Source: Clostridia bacterium (GTDB lineage: Bacteria > Bacillota > Clostridia > Monoglobales > Monoglobaceae). Taken from it: a stretch of DNA of 64,000 bases. Within the stretch, counting starts at the first letter, position 1. Each line of letters opens with the position of its first letter. The stretch is taken from positions 22,655 through 86,654 of the forward strand of contig JAFYXN010000016.1 in the NCBI GenBank assembly GCA_017546145.1, read 5' to 3'. This document shows, piece by piece, positions 26,038 to 35,390 of the stretch. Both the position numbers and the translations under genes were made by a program. The notes beneath the pieces were generated by a model. The model saw nothing but the letters and a program-made list of their open reading frames with translations. It was not told the DNA's origin and ran no database searches.

Positions 26038-26104
26038 GTTGCATTTTAAATAATAGTTTGATTTTATTGGGCAAAAAAATACGATAAAAAGACAGAAAAT
26101 CATA

Positions 26105-26133
26105 TTGACATGGGCGATAAAAAAGCTTATAAT
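26105..26133 (+). promoter_or_regulatory. Consensus promoter of eda-kdgK
   Basis: TTGACA (26105-26110), 17 bp and TATAAT (26128-26133), 42 bp before eda. Confidence 0.85.
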
Positions 26134-26175
26134 TAAAATATTTTGGTATATTTACAAAATATTAGGAGGAAAATG

Positions 26176-26820
26176 ATGCTTAAAGAAGATGTAATAAAGA
26201 GAATAACAGATGTAGGAATAGTTGCTGTTGTGCGTGCTGAAAGTGCAGAACAGGCAAAGAAAATAGCCGATGCTTGTATCGCAGGCGGCGTTCCTGCAAT
26301 AGAGCTGACTTTTACTGTTCCCCATGCGGACAAGGTAATTGCAGAACTTGCAGAGATGTACTCTGAGGACGAAATCATTCTTGGCGCAGGTACAGTTATG
26401 GACTCTGAAACAGCAAGAATTGCAATTCTTGCCGGCGCACAGTACATAGTAAGCCCCTATTTTGACCCTGAAACTGCAAAGCTCTGTAACCGTTACAGAG
26501 TTCCGTATATGCCCGGCTGCATGACAATCAAAGAGGTTGTTCTTGCAATGGAGGCAGGCGCAGACATAATCAAAATATTCCCCGGCGAAGTATTCGGACC
26601 AAAGATTATCAAGGCAATAAACGGCCCCGTTCCTCAGGCAAGAATGATGCCCACAGGCGGCGTGTCTGTTGACAATGTTGAAGAGTGGATTAAGGCAGGC
26701 GCAGTTGCTTGCGGCGCAGGCGGTGCTCTTACTGCAGGTGCAAAAACAGGCGACTATGCAGCAATTACCGAAACTGCAAAGAAATTTGTTGAAAATATTA
26801 AAAAGGCAAGAGCAAAATAA
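26176..26820 (+). CDS. eda: 2-dehydro-3-deoxy-phosphogluconate (KDPG/KHG) aldolase
   Basis: The ~215-residue class I aldolase cleaves KDPG to pyruvate and glyceraldehyde 3-phosphate. The Schiff-base lysine lies in IIKIFPGEVFGP, with AVVRAESAE at the start, GAGTVMDSE in the middle and PTGGVSVDNVEEW near the end. The ATG at 26176 is 6 nt after AGGAGG; ATG 26173 is the alternative. It is followed at 21 bp by kdgK, so the pair performs the last two steps of hexuronate (pectin) catabolism. Confidence 0.95.
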   Translation: MLKEDVIKRITDVGIVAVVRAESAEQAKKIADACIAGGVPAIELTFTVPHADKVIAELAEMYSEDEIILGAGTVMDSETARIAILAGAQYIVSPYFDPETAKLCNRYRVPYMPGCMTIKEVVLAMEAGADIIKIFPGEVFGPKIIKAINGPVPQARMMPTGGVSVDNVEEWIKAGAVACGAGGALTAGAKTGDYAAITETAKKFVENIKKARAK

Positions 26821-26841
26821 TATACAAAGGGTGAGTGTAAA

Positions 26842-27873
26842 ATGGCAAAAATAGTTACAATGGGCGAAATAATGCTCAGACTTTCAACTCCCGGCAATGA
26901 AAAATTTATTCAGGCAGACGAATTTGACGTATGCTATGGCGGAGGAGAAGCAAATGTTGCAGTGTCCTTGGCAAACTACGGGCACGATGCAGAGTTTGTT
27001 ACAAGAGTTCCTGAAAATCCGATTGGTGAATGTGCGGTTGCAGCACTTCGCAAAATGAACGTAAAAACCGACAATATTGCCAAGGGCGGCGAAAGACTTG
27101 GTATTTACTTTCTTGAAACAGGCGCAGCAATGCGTGCGTCAAACGTGGTATATGACAGAGCACATTCTTCAATTTCAACAGCAAAACCTGAGGACTTTGA
27201 CTTTGGCAAGATTTTTGAAGGTTGTGATTGGTTCCACTTTACAGGAATTACCCCTGCAGTATCAGACGATGCAATTGCGCTTACAGAGGCAGCACTTAAG
27301 GCAGCAAAAGCAAAGGGTGTAAAGGTTTCATGTGACCTTAACTTCCGCAAAAAGCTTTGGTCAAGCGAAAAGGCGCAAAAGGTAATGACAAACCTTATGC
27401 AGTATGTTGATGTTTGTATCGGCAACGAGGAGGATGCAGAAAAGGTTCTTGGGTTTAAGCCGGGCAACACGGATGTTACAAGCGGTGAGCTTGAGCTTGC
27501 AAGTTACAAGAGCATTTTTGAGCAGATGGTTGAAAAGTTCAACTTTGAGTATGTGATTTCATCACTGAGAGTGTCACACTCTGCATCAGATAACGGATGG
27601 TCGGCTTGTATCTATTCAAGAGATACAAAGGAATTTTATCATTCAAAAGAATACAGAGTTGCGCCGATTGTTGACCGCGTAGGCGGTGGCGACAGCTTTG
27701 CAGGCGGTACAATATGTGGCTTCCTTGACGGCAAAAACTTTAAGGATGCTTTGGAGTTTGGTGTTGCGGCATCAGCGCTCAAGCACACAATCCCCGGAGA
27801 TTTCAATCTGGTATCAAGAGTAGATGTTGAAAATCTGGTGGGTGGCGACGGCTCGGGCAGAGTGCAGAGATAA
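26842..27873 (+). CDS. kdgK: 2-keto-3-deoxygluconate kinase (PfkB family)
   Basis: The 343-residue PfkB-family kinase begins with GEIMLRLSTPG and GGGEANVAVSLANYG, the sugar-binding start of KDG kinases, and has the catalytic DRVGGGDSFAGG with its Asp base. It phosphorylates KDG with ATP to give KDPG for the preceding aldolase. The pairing with eda and absence of fructokinase-specific traits support the call. The ATG has AAAGGGTGAG upstream, and a terminator follows 18 bp after the stop. Confidence 0.93.
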   Translation: MAKIVTMGEIMLRLSTPGNEKFIQADEFDVCYGGGEANVAVSLANYGHDAEFVTRVPENPIGECAVAALRKMNVKTDNIAKGGERLGIYFLETGAAMRASNVVYDRAHSSISTAKPEDFDFGKIFEGCDWFHFTGITPAVSDDAIALTEAALKAAKAKGVKVSCDLNFRKKLWSSEKAQKVMTNLMQYVDVCIGNEEDAEKVLGFKPGNTDVTSGELELASYKSIFEQMVEKFNFEYVISSLRVSHSASDNGWSACIYSRDTKEFYHSKEYRVAPIVDRVGGGDSFAGGTICGFLDGKNFKDALEFGVAASALKHTIPGDFNLVSRVDVENLVGGDGSGRVQR

Positions 27874-27891
27874 ACTTTAAATATTTGGCAA

Positions 27892-27921
27892 AAGAGCATA
27901 CGGAAATTCGCGTATGCTCTT
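27892..27921 (+). terminator. Terminator of eda-kdgK
   Basis: A perfect 11-bp stem (27892-27902 with 27911-27921) is followed by TGCTTTTTG. Confidence 0.85.
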
Positions 27922-27977
27922 GCTTTTTGGGCAAAAATGGTCTATACTGAAAATATCAATTTCAGGAGGCGTAAATT

Positions 27978-29144
27978 ATGGATTTTACATCAGTAAAAGA
28001 GTTTTTGGATAAGCTCACATCAACCAGAGTCCCGGGAAATGCAATTTCTGTTTACCACAAAAACAGAGAGGTTTTTCGTTACAGTTCCGGTTATTCTGAT
28101 TTAGCAAGCAAGACCCCTATGACAGGTAATGAATTGCTTAATATCTATTCGTGCTCAAAGCCTGTTACGGTAACCGCGGCACTTCAGCTTTATGAACGTG
28201 GCATGTTTTTGCTTGATGACCCGCTTTATAATTTCATTCCTGAATATCGCGAAATGTATATAAAAACTATCGACGCCGAACTTAAAAGAGCAGAAAATCC
28301 AATAACAATGCGCCATCTTTTTACTATGACGGCAGGGCTTACATATAATCTGCAAAGCGATGGCATTGATGAAGCAAGAAAAATCACAGACGGCAAAATG
28401 GATACAATCACCGTGGCTAAATGTCTTGCCAAAGACCCGCTCAGCTTTGAGCCGGGCGAGCATTATCAGTACAGTCTTTGCCACGATGTTCTGGCGGCAG
28501 TGGTGGAGATTATCTCGGGTCAGAGATTTCGTGATTATATAAAGAATAATATTTTTGCACCCCTTGGTGTGGAAAATATTTATTACAACAGAACAGAAGA
28601 GGTAAAGGCTCAAATGGCAACTCACTATTGTTATGCAAGTCCTGAAGATTTTGACCCCGACAAAAAGGCACAGTTTAATGAGATTAGCAAAGACCCGGCT
28701 TTTGTGTTTGGCAGTGAATATGATTGTGGCGGTGCAGGAATAGCAATAGCTGTCCCTGAATATGCAAAATTCACCAATGCAATGGCGCAGTTTGGCAAGT
28801 GCCCCAACGGAGAAAGACTTTTGTCGCCCGGTACAATTGACCTTATGCGTCAAAATCAGTTTGACAGACAAAAACTTGCAGAACTGGACAATGGAATATG
28901 CAGACGCTTCAAAGGCTATGGATATGGTCTGGGAGTTCGTACATTGATGGACAAAGCAAAGGGCGGTGCACTAAGCTCGGTTGGTGAGTTTGGATGGGAC
29001 GGTGCGGCAGGCGCACTTTGCCATATTGACCCTGAAATGGAACTTGGATTTTTTTATGGTCAGCATGTTTTGTCAACAAACGCTGATATGGACTATACCA
29101 TACCCAAATTGCGGGATATGATTTGCAGATGTATTGAAGATTAA
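27978..29144 (+). CDS. Serine hydrolase, class C beta-lactamase fold (copy 1)
   Basis: The 388-residue protein has the SxxK nucleophile motif Ser58-Cys-Ser-Lys61 (NIYSCSKPVTV), Tyr165 in YQYSLCHD where class C enzymes have YxN, and the late motif GEFGWDGAAGA typical of EstB-like esterases. No signal peptide is present, so an intracellular esterase or peptidase role is more likely than beta-lactam resistance. The next gene is a close paralogue 14 bp downstream. The ATG has CAGGAGGCG upstream. Confidence 0.88.
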   Translation: MDFTSVKEFLDKLTSTRVPGNAISVYHKNREVFRYSSGYSDLASKTPMTGNELLNIYSCSKPVTVTAALQLYERGMFLLDDPLYNFIPEYREMYIKTIDAELKRAENPITMRHLFTMTAGLTYNLQSDGIDEARKITDGKMDTITVAKCLAKDPLSFEPGEHYQYSLCHDVLAAVVEIISGQRFRDYIKNNIFAPLGVENIYYNRTEEVKAQMATHYCYASPEDFDPDKKAQFNEISKDPAFVFGSEYDCGGAGIAIAVPEYAKFTNAMAQFGKCPNGERLLSPGTIDLMRQNQFDRQKLAELDNGICRRFKGYGYGLGVRTLMDKAKGGALSSVGEFGWDGAAGALCHIDPEMELGFFYGQHVLSTNADMDYTIPKLRDMICRCIED

Positions 29145-29158
29145 CGGAGGAAGAAAAA

Positions 29159-30340
29159 ATGGACTTTTCATTAATGAAAGAATTTATGGATCGCCTTACG
29201 GCTTGGCGCATCCCGGGAAACTCTATCTCGGTTTATCATAAGGGCAGCGAGGTGTTCAGATACAGCTCGGGGTATTCGGATGTCGAAAGCAAAACCCCGA
29301 TGAATGGTGATGAACTTTTAAATATCTATTCATGCTCAAAAATTACAACGGTAACTGCGGCACTGCAGCTTTATGAACGCGGTCTGTTTCTGCTTGACGA
29401 CCCTCTGTATGATTTTATTCCGGAGTATCGTGAGATGTATGTAAAAACACCGGACGGCACAGTTAAAAAGGCAGAAAATGCCATTACCATGCGGCACTTG
29501 TTTACAATGACCGCAGGCTTGACATACAATTTCAAAACAGACGGCTTGAATAGCGCAAGAAAGCTTACTGACGGAAAGATGGATACCCTGACGGTTGCAA
29601 GGTGTATTGCGCAAGACCCGCTCAGTTTTGAGCCGGGTGACCATTGGGCATACAGCCTTTGTCATGATGTTCTGGCGGCGGCTGTTGAGGTTATATCGGG
29701 CAAGCGGTTCAGAGATTATGTCAAAGAAAATATTTTTACACCGCTTGGTGTTTCGGATGTTTATTATCAGCGCCCCGAAGAAGTGAAAAGCAAAATGGCA
29801 AGCCAGTATGATTATTTTACAGGGACTATAACCGATGATATTGTGGCTGCACAGATAAATTCCGGCAGCGAAGGGGTTTGGAAGAATATTGGCAAGGATG
29901 TAGCAGGCGGGCACAGAATGGGCGAAGAATATGACAGCGGTGGCGCTGGTATAGCGGTTTCTGTTGCCGATTATGCAAAGCTTGGAAATGCCCTTGCGAT
30001 GGGCGGAAAAGCTGATACCGGTGAAAGAATACTTGCCTCCTCTACAGTGGACTTAATGCGACAAAATCAGCTGAGTGGCGGGCAGATAAAAACCTTTAAC
30101 TGGTCGCAGCTTAAAGGTTATGGCTATGGACTTGGTGTAAGATGTATGATTGACAAGGCAAAAGGCGGCTCAACAGGCTCGCTCGGCGAGTTTGGATGGG
30201 GAGGTGCGGCAGGTGCGACAATGCTTGTTGACCCTGATCGTGAATTTGCTCTTTTTTACGCACATCACATGCTTAATCCACAAGAGGAATATTATCAGCC
30301 AAGGCTCAGAAATGTTGTATATACGTGTCTGGACAGATAA
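29159..30340 (+). CDS. Serine hydrolase, class C beta-lactamase fold (copy 2)
   Basis: This 393-residue protein aligns with the preceding one nearly end to end and shares long identical stretches around NIYSCSK, LDDPLY and TMRHLFTMTAGLTYN. It has the same Ser58/Lys61 pair, a YSL instead of YSN tyrosine motif and GEFGWGGAAGA near the C-terminus. An insertion around residues 215-245 distinguishes it. The two arose by tandem duplication and are probably co-transcribed. The substrate is unknown. Confidence 0.88.
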   Translation: MDFSLMKEFMDRLTAWRIPGNSISVYHKGSEVFRYSSGYSDVESKTPMNGDELLNIYSCSKITTVTAALQLYERGLFLLDDPLYDFIPEYREMYVKTPDGTVKKAENAITMRHLFTMTAGLTYNFKTDGLNSARKLTDGKMDTLTVARCIAQDPLSFEPGDHWAYSLCHDVLAAAVEVISGKRFRDYVKENIFTPLGVSDVYYQRPEEVKSKMASQYDYFTGTITDDIVAAQINSGSEGVWKNIGKDVAGGHRMGEEYDSGGAGIAVSVADYAKLGNALAMGGKADTGERILASSTVDLMRQNQLSGGQIKTFNWSQLKGYGYGLGVRCMIDKAKGGSTGSLGEFGWGGAAGATMLVDPDREFALFYAHHMLNPQEEYYQPRLRNVVYTCLDR

Positions 30341-30365
30341 AATTAATTAAAAATAAAGCTTATGC

Positions 30366-30394
30366 TTGCTTTTTGACGAAAAATAGTGTATAAT
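30366..30394 (+). promoter_or_regulatory. Predicted promoter of guaB
   Basis: TTGCTT (30366-30371), 17 bp and TATAAT (30389-30394), 48 bp before the guaB ATG. Confidence 0.65.
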
Positions 30395-30442
30395 ATTTTG
30401 ATATACAATAAAATGAAATACAACAGATTGGAGAATTTGAAA

Positions 30443-31951
30443 ATGGCATATTATTTTAATGAACCTTCACATACCTTCAGTGAATATCTGCTTGTTCCCG
30501 GCTATTCTTCTGCGGAATGTATGACAAGCAATGTAAGTCTTAAAACTCCCCTTGTAAAATTCAAAAAAGGTGAGGAATCTGCAATAACAATGAATATCCC
30601 CATGGTTTCTGCAATCATGCAGTCGGTTTCAGGCGAGAATCTGGCAATTGCTCTTGCAAAAGAAGGCGGTGTTTCATTTATTTACGGCTCTCAGTCAATT
30701 GAAGACGAAGCTGCGATGGTTAGAAGAGTTAAAAATCACAAGGCAGGCTTTGTCGCAAGTGACTCTAATATAAGACCTGACCAGACCTTGGCAGAGCTTC
30801 TTGAACTTCGCAACAAAACAGGACACAATACTGTTGCAGTTACCGAAGACGGAACAGCGGAGGGAGTTCTTCTTGGTATTGTTACACCTCGTGACTACCG
30901 CGTAAGCCGTATGGACCATTCAACTCAGGTTAAAGAGTTTATGACGCCTTTTTCAAAGCTGATATATGCGCCCGAGGGTACAAGCCTCAAGACTGCAAAC
31001 GATATTATCTGGGACAACAAGCTTAATTCTTTGCCAATTGTTGATGACAAGCAGAGATTGGTTGCTTTTGTTTTCAGAAAGGACTATGATGCACACAAAG
31101 AAAATCCGATGGAGCTTCTTGACAGCTCAAAAAGATATGTTGTTGGTGCAGGAATCAATACCCGTGACTATGAAGAAAGAGTTCCGGCACTTATTGAGGC
31201 AGGTGCAGATGTTCTTTGTATTGACTCATCAGAAGGTTTTTCTGAATGGCAGGCAAGAACACTTAAGTTTATCCGTGACAAGTACGGTGACAGCGTAAAG
31301 GTAGGTGCCGGAAACGTTGTTGACAGAGAAGGCTTTATGTTCCTTGCTGAAGCCGGAGCTGACTTTATCAAGATAGGTATCGGCGGCGGCTCAATCTGCA
31401 TTACACGTGAACAAAAGGGTATAGGCAGAGGTCAGGCGACTGCAGTTCAGGAAGTTGCGGCAGCACGTGACGAATATTTTGAAAAGACCGGTATTTATAT
31501 CCCGATTTGTTCCGATGGCGGTATTGTTCATGATTATCATATTACCCTTGCTCTTGCAATGGGCTCAGACTTTGTAATGCTGGGAAGATACTTTGCCCGC
31601 TTTGACGAAAGTCCTTCAAACAAGGTTTCGGTTAATGGCAACTACATGAAGGAGTATTGGGGCGAAGGCTCTGCGCGTGCAAGAAACTGGCAGAGATACG
31701 ATATGGGTGGCGCGCAGAAGCTTTCATTTGAAGAAGGCGTTGATTCTTATGTTCCTTATGCCGGAAGCTTAAAGGATAATGTTGCTCTTACCCTTAACAA
31801 GGTGAAATCAACAATGTGTAACTGTGGTGTACTCAGCATTCCTGAACTTCAGAAGAATGCAAAAATGACCTTGGTTTCAGCTACAAGTATTATCGAGGGC
31901 GGTGCTCACGATGTTGTGCTGAAGGATAAGAATGTTTCACCTGTAAAATAA
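30443..31951 (+). CDS. guaB: IMP dehydrogenase
   Basis: The 502-residue protein has a TIM barrel interrupted by two CBS domains (about residues 95-220). The catalytic loop [20 protein letters not shown] holds the thioimidate cysteine, and [10 protein letters not shown] and MLGRYFAR follow. The enzyme oxidises IMP to XMP with NAD+, the committed step to GMP. The ATG at 30443 has TTGGAG 9 nt upstream and gives the typical MAYYFNEPS start of this clostridial subtype. The stop overlaps the next gene's ATG. Confidence 0.95.
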   Translation: MAYYFNEPSHTFSEYLLVPGYSSAECMTSNVSLKTPLVKFKKGEESAITMNIPMVSAIMQSVSGENLAIALAKEGGVSFIYGSQSIEDEAAMVRRVKNHKAGFVASDSNIRPDQTLAELLELRNKTGHNTVAVTEDGTAEGVLLGIVTPRDYRVSRMDHSTQVKEFMTPFSKLIYAPEGTSLKTANDIIWDNKLNSLPIVDDKQRLVAFVFRKDYDAHKENPMELLDSSKRYVVGAGINTRDYEERVPALIEAGADVLCIDSSEGFSEWQARTLKFIRDKYGDSVKVGAGNVVDREGFMFLAEAGADFIKIGIGGGSICITREQKGIGRGQATAVQEVAAARDEYFEKTGIYIPICSDGGIVHDYHITLALAMGSDFVMLGRYFARFDESPSNKVSVNGNYMKEYWGEGSARARNWQRYDMGGAQKLSFEEGVDSYVPYAGSLKDNVALTLNKVKSTMCNCGVLSIPELQKNAKMTLVSATSIIEGGAHDVVLKDKNVSPVK

Positions 31952-32358
31952 TGAAAAAGGTTTGTTTTAGAGGACTTTGGCCGCTTTCTAAAAGTGGCGG
32001 ACTTGTGTTTTGCAAAAACTGCGATAAAATTGTTGGCAGTATCAACAAACACGGATACAGGCGTTTAAGTATAAGCCTTATATGCACTTGCGGTTGTTAT
32101 GGCAATGTTGAAATAGTCGCTGATGGTAGCTTGTCGGATTTTACTGAGAAGATTGACAAAGCGCCGGATTTTAAAGACAGCGTTGTGCATTGCAAAGAAT
32201 GTCAAACTCCGATTTTTGGAATCCTTGAAAACCGCGTTGAAAACTATTCGTTTTTTGCAGAATGTGTATGCGGAGCAAAGTATGATACAAAGCCTCAAAT
32301 CCACAAGCGTCTTGGCGAAACAGCAAAGCTTTTAAAACAAAATAAAAAACATCTTTGA
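31951..32358 (+). CDS. Small double zinc-ribbon-like protein, unknown
   Basis: The 135-residue protein has four Cys clusters (CKNC, CTCGC, CKEC, CVCG) spaced as two tandem zinc ribbons. The ATG overlaps the guaB stop (TAATG), so it is translationally coupled. A strong terminator follows 8 bp after the stop. A nucleic-acid or metal-handling role would be guesswork; only metal binding and coupling to guaB are supported. Confidence 0.6.
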   Translation: MKKVCFRGLWPLSKSGGLVFCKNCDKIVGSINKHGYRRLSISLICTCGCYGNVEIVADGSLSDFTEKIDKAPDFKDSVVHCKECQTPIFGILENRVENYSFFAECVCGAKYDTKPQIHKRLGETAKLLKQNKKHL

Positions 32359-32366
32359 CAACATTT

Positions 32367-32403
32367 AAAAAGGCTGAACGAAGTTAATTCGTTCAGCCTT
32401 TTT
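32367..32403. terminator. Bidirectional terminator after guaB unit
   Basis: A perfect 16-bp stem (32367-32382 with 32388-32403) lies between two convergent transcription units. Confidence 0.9.
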
Positions 32404-32439
32404 GATTCATGTCATATAAAAAAGCTTTTAATCCTAAAA

Positions 32440-33015
32440 CTATTTTTTAAATTCAATTAATACTTCTTCAACTGAACGTTTGGGGACATTTATGGTTTTG
32501 TTCTCGTCCTCAAAGTACCTAACACTGTCGGTCATATTGCAAGCCTGACTTTTTTGTGCAGGGTAGCCCAATGCAAGAATGTATAAAAGTGCATAGTCGT
32601 CCTCTGAAATTTTAAAAAGCTCCATAAGCTCTTTGCGGTTAAGCGAGCCAATCCAACAGCTGGCAATACCCTTTTCCCATGCACCAAGCATCATTGATGT
32701 AACAGCTGCTCCGGCTTCAACCTCAAATGAATTTTTAATACTTTTGTCGCCCAGGATTGCAATGTATGCAGTTGGACGCTCGCCTTCTTTTGGGGTTCCG
32801 GTTTCGGGAAGGTATCCTGCCCATTTGGTAAAGGGAAATACTTTGTCAACAGTTTCGGCATCTGAAATTACCGCAAATTTAAGCGGCTGCATATTTGCAG
32901 GGTACGCAGCAAGCCTTGCATATTCAATCAGGTCTGTAAGGTCTTGCGCTTCTATCCTTTTTTGTGTAAATTTGCGGATGGTTCTTCTTTCAATTAATGC
33001 TTTTGATACTTCCAT
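32440..33015 (-). CDS. Nitroreductase family protein
   Basis: The 191-residue flavoprotein has the N-terminal FMN motif RRTIRKFTQK, a central AYPANMQPLKF, and GIASCWIGS plus LALGYPAQ in the C-terminal half. These dimeric FMN enzymes use NAD(P)H to reduce nitro compounds, quinones or flavins; the natural substrate is unknown. It is last in a leftward set acnA-icd-rex-(P-loop)-ogg-nitroreductase. The ATG has AAGGAG upstream. Confidence 0.88.
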   Translation of the reverse strand: MEVSKALIERRTIRKFTQKRIEAQDLTDLIEYARLAAYPANMQPLKFAVISDAETVDKVFPFTKWAGYLPETGTPKEGERPTAYIAILGDKSIKNSFEVEAGAAVTSMMLGAWEKGIASCWIGSLNRKELMELFKISEDDYALLYILALGYPAQKSQACNMTDSVRYFEDENKTINVPKRSVEEVLIEFKK

Positions 33016-33024
33016 AATTTCTCC

Positions 33025-33873
33025 TTATATAGCTTCGGCGTTTAATTTGTTTTTGACAACGGCATAGTAATAATACAAGTACTGTTGTGCAACGCCTGCG
33101 TTTTGGCCAAACTTTTGGTGAACAAATTCCGGCACGGACTTTTCGTCTATATTATATAATTCTGTTACAATTCGTTTTGTCCATACATCAAGAGGGAATA
33201 TATTATGTCTTCCAACCGAGAACAAAAGCACACATTCGGCAACCTTTGTGCCAATGCCTTTGATTTTCATAAGCTCCGCCTTTGCTGCCTTGTTGTTGAG
33301 CCTTGGTATCTGATTAAGGTTTACCTCGCCAGAAACCACCTTTTTTGCGGCATCAATAATGTATTTGTCGCGGAACCCTGCACGAATCTCGGAGAGGTCT
33401 TCCGGTTCTAAAACAGCAAGGGTTTCGGGGGACGGAAATCCGTAAAAAACTTTTCCGTCAAATTCAATTTTATCGCCATAAAGCTCGCATAGCTTGTTAA
33501 TGATTTTTTTTATCCTCGGTATATTATTATTTGCCGAGATAATAAACGAAACAATGGTTTCCCAAAGGTCCTGACGCAAAATTCTTATACCGCGTCCCGC
33601 CTCAATGCACGGACGAAGAATTTCCTCCTCGGAAAGTTTCTTTTCAACCTTGTTGTAGTCGCATGAAAAATTAAGATAGTTACTCCAGTAAACCAAGTCA
33701 GGATTGGAGCTTTCTATATATATGGTTTTGGGGTCGTGGTAATATGCTTTTGCGGCATGATTTGCAACCACTCCGTAAAAAACTCCGTTTTCGTCCTTTT
33801 CCCAGCGAAAGCACTGACCGCAGAGGAAGGTTTCTTCAAGATTGAAGTGGTCGATATTATAAAGTCTTATCAT
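33025..33873 (-). CDS. ogg: 8-oxoguanine DNA glycosylase/AP lyase (HhH-GPD)
   Basis: The 282-residue protein has an N-terminal TBP-like domain (FLCGQCFRWEKDENG) and a helix-hairpin-helix GPD domain with KGIGTKVAECVLLFSVG then PLDVWTKR. The Lys of GTKVAE forms the Schiff base and the Asp of PLDVW activates it. It excises 8-oxoguanine paired with C. Placement with rex and redox genes fits an oxidative-damage theme, though co-regulation is inferred only from gene order. Confidence 0.92.
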   Translation of the reverse strand: MIRLYNIDHFNLEETFLCGQCFRWEKDENGVFYGVVANHAAKAYYHDPKTIYIESSNPDLVYWSNYLNFSCDYNKVEKKLSEEEILRPCIEAGRGIRILRQDLWETIVSFIISANNNIPRIKKIINKLCELYGDKIEFDGKVFYGFPSPETLAVLEPEDLSEIRAGFRDKYIIDAAKKVVSGEVNLNQIPRLNNKAAKAELMKIKGIGTKVAECVLLFSVGRHNIFPLDVWTKRIVTELYNIDEKSVPEFVHQKFGQNAGVAQQYLYYYYAVVKNKLNAEAI

Positions 33874-33882
33874 ACTGATACC

Positions 33883-34686
33883 TCAAACATTTTTTAGTGA
33901 TTTGACCGATATGTTTACTTGATTTACAATTATAGAGGTGCTGTCTTCAACGGCTTTGCCAAGGGTAAGCTGTATCTTGCGTGAAATCGCAGGGATGTCG
34001 CAGGGGAAGAAAAGCGATACCTCAATATTTATATCAATATACCCATTTGCATCAGGGATGCTCTTTATTTTAAGAACTTCTGCAATTTCCTCAAGTTTTA
34101 AAATTTCGTATCTGCATATATCGGATATAACCTTGGGCGAAATACGAAAGTCGCCAAGATAGCTGTAGGTGGGTCGCATAATGGTCTTTTCCATACTCCT
34201 ATCACGGCGTCCTTGCGGCAAAAATGCACTTAAAAAGTAGCCTGAGAACAACTTTTTGACTTCAAACACCGGCACAGGGATAATATGCTTGCCAAACCTG
34301 TTTCGCATTTCTGCAGCAAGTTCTATTTCTTCAGAGGTTGCAATATCCTCGATGTAAAAAATCTTTTCAATTTCGCCAAGCTCCAAAGTATCTGCAATTT
34401 TTTTAACCATTTTATCAGACGTGCCAAGCAAAAGGAGTGACTGTATGTTGTTTTGGCTGATTGCGGTTTTTACTTCCGCAACGTGACTGGGGTCGGCAAA
34501 GATTGCGCGTTTAACAGAGGAAATTTTATTGTCCTCATGTTTAGCTGACTTTCCTGCAATAATTCTGCTGTGCGAAATAAGAAGACCGTCATCAATGACG
34601 GCTTCAATATCATTTTCACGTGCTATATCAAGGCAACGAAAGCTTTTGCCTGTTCCTGATTTTCCTACAAGTGCAAATATACGCAT
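33883..34686 (-). CDS. P-loop ATPase domain fused to an Asp23/Gls24-like domain
   Basis: The 267-residue protein starts with a Walker A motif GKSGTGKS (residues 8-15). The C-terminal ~90 residues (DFRISPKVISDICRYE ... IPAISRKIQ ... VNQVNISVKSL) follow the Asp23/Gls24 alkaline-shock pattern. It starts 3 nt after the rex stop. The combination is unusual; Asp23 proteins attach to the membrane or envelope, and a nucleotide switch is conceivable. Function unknown. Confidence 0.65.
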   Translation of the reverse strand: MRIFALVGKSGTGKSFRCLDIARENDIEAVIDDGLLISHSRIIAGKSAKHEDNKISSVKRAIFADPSHVAEVKTAISQNNIQSLLLLGTSDKMVKKIADTLELGEIEKIFYIEDIATSEEIELAAEMRNRFGKHIIPVPVFEVKKLFSGYFLSAFLPQGRRDRSMEKTIMRPTYSYLGDFRISPKVISDICRYEILKLEEIAEVLKIKSIPDANGYIDINIEVSLFFPCDIPAISRKIQLTLGKAVEDSTSIIVNQVNISVKSLKNV

Positions 34687-34689
34687 ATT

Positions 34690-35340
34690 TTATTCCTCAT
34701 TGTCTGACTTTTTCTCGCCCTTAGCCGAAATTTTATAGCAAAGGCGCATCAGACTGTCGCTTAAGTGTATGTTTTCAACAACAACATCATCATCAGGAGA
34801 GATTTCAGCGTATGAGAAGTTTAAAAACGCTTTAATCCCCATATCAGTAAGCTCGCGGACTACCTGACTCACAACGGTTCTTGGTGTAGAGATAACCGCC
34901 ATGGTGGGTTTTTCCTTCTCGATAAATTCTTTTATGTTTTTTGCATCTGAGATTTTAATGCCTTTAATTTCTTCACCGATTTTTTCAGGGTCGGTATCAA
35001 AAATTCCCACAAGCGTAAAACCGCGTTTTTCAAAGGTGGTGTTTTGAACAAGTGCCTGACCCATTTTTCCGGCACCTACCAAAATAGCCTTGTAGCGTGA
35101 GTTAAGCCCAAGAATACCGGCAATCTCGCCGTAAAGGTATTCTACGTTATAGCCATAGCCCTGCTGACCAAATCCGCCAAAACAGTTTAAGTCCTGACGT
35201 ATCTGCGAGGCAGTAATACCCATTTTTTCGCTTAGTTCCTTTGAAGAGATTCTTTCAACACCGCAGTTAAGAAGCTCACCCAAATATCTGTAATATCTGG
35301 GCAAACGCTTGATAACGGATGTTGATACCTGTTTTTTCAT
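34690..35340 (-). CDS. rex: Redox-sensing transcriptional repressor Rex
   Basis: The N-terminal winged helix (residues 1-80, SSKELSEKMGITASQIRQDL) is followed by a Rossmann NAD(H) domain (LVGAGKMGQALV) and a domain-swap C-terminal helix. Rex leaves DNA when NADH/NAD+ rises and usually represses fermentation and NADH-reoxidising genes. The ATG at 35340 has GGAGG 8 nt upstream; the TTG at 35355 is less likely. It is downstream of icd in the leftward operon. No clear TTGTTAA-type Rex site was found in the window. Confidence 0.95.
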   Translation of the reverse strand: MKKQVSTSVIKRLPRYYRYLGELLNCGVERISSKELSEKMGITASQIRQDLNCFGGFGQQGYGYNVEYLYGEIAGILGLNSRYKAILVGAGKMGQALVQNTTFEKRGFTLVGIFDTDPEKIGEEIKGIKISDAKNIKEFIEKEKPTMAVISTPRTVVSQVVRELTDMGIKAFLNFSYAEISPDDDVVVENIHLSDSLMRLCYKISAKGEKKSDNEE

Positions 35341-35390
35341 TAATGTTTCCTCCAATTGTTATACGGTAAGGCTAATATATAGCCAAGCAA

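Noticed and set aside
28155..28871. Long (238-codon) leftward open frame antisense to the first serine hydrolase
   Set aside because: It is a shadow of a strongly coding plus-strand gene with conserved catalytic motifs; the antisense product is Cys/Lys/Ile-rich without a domain.
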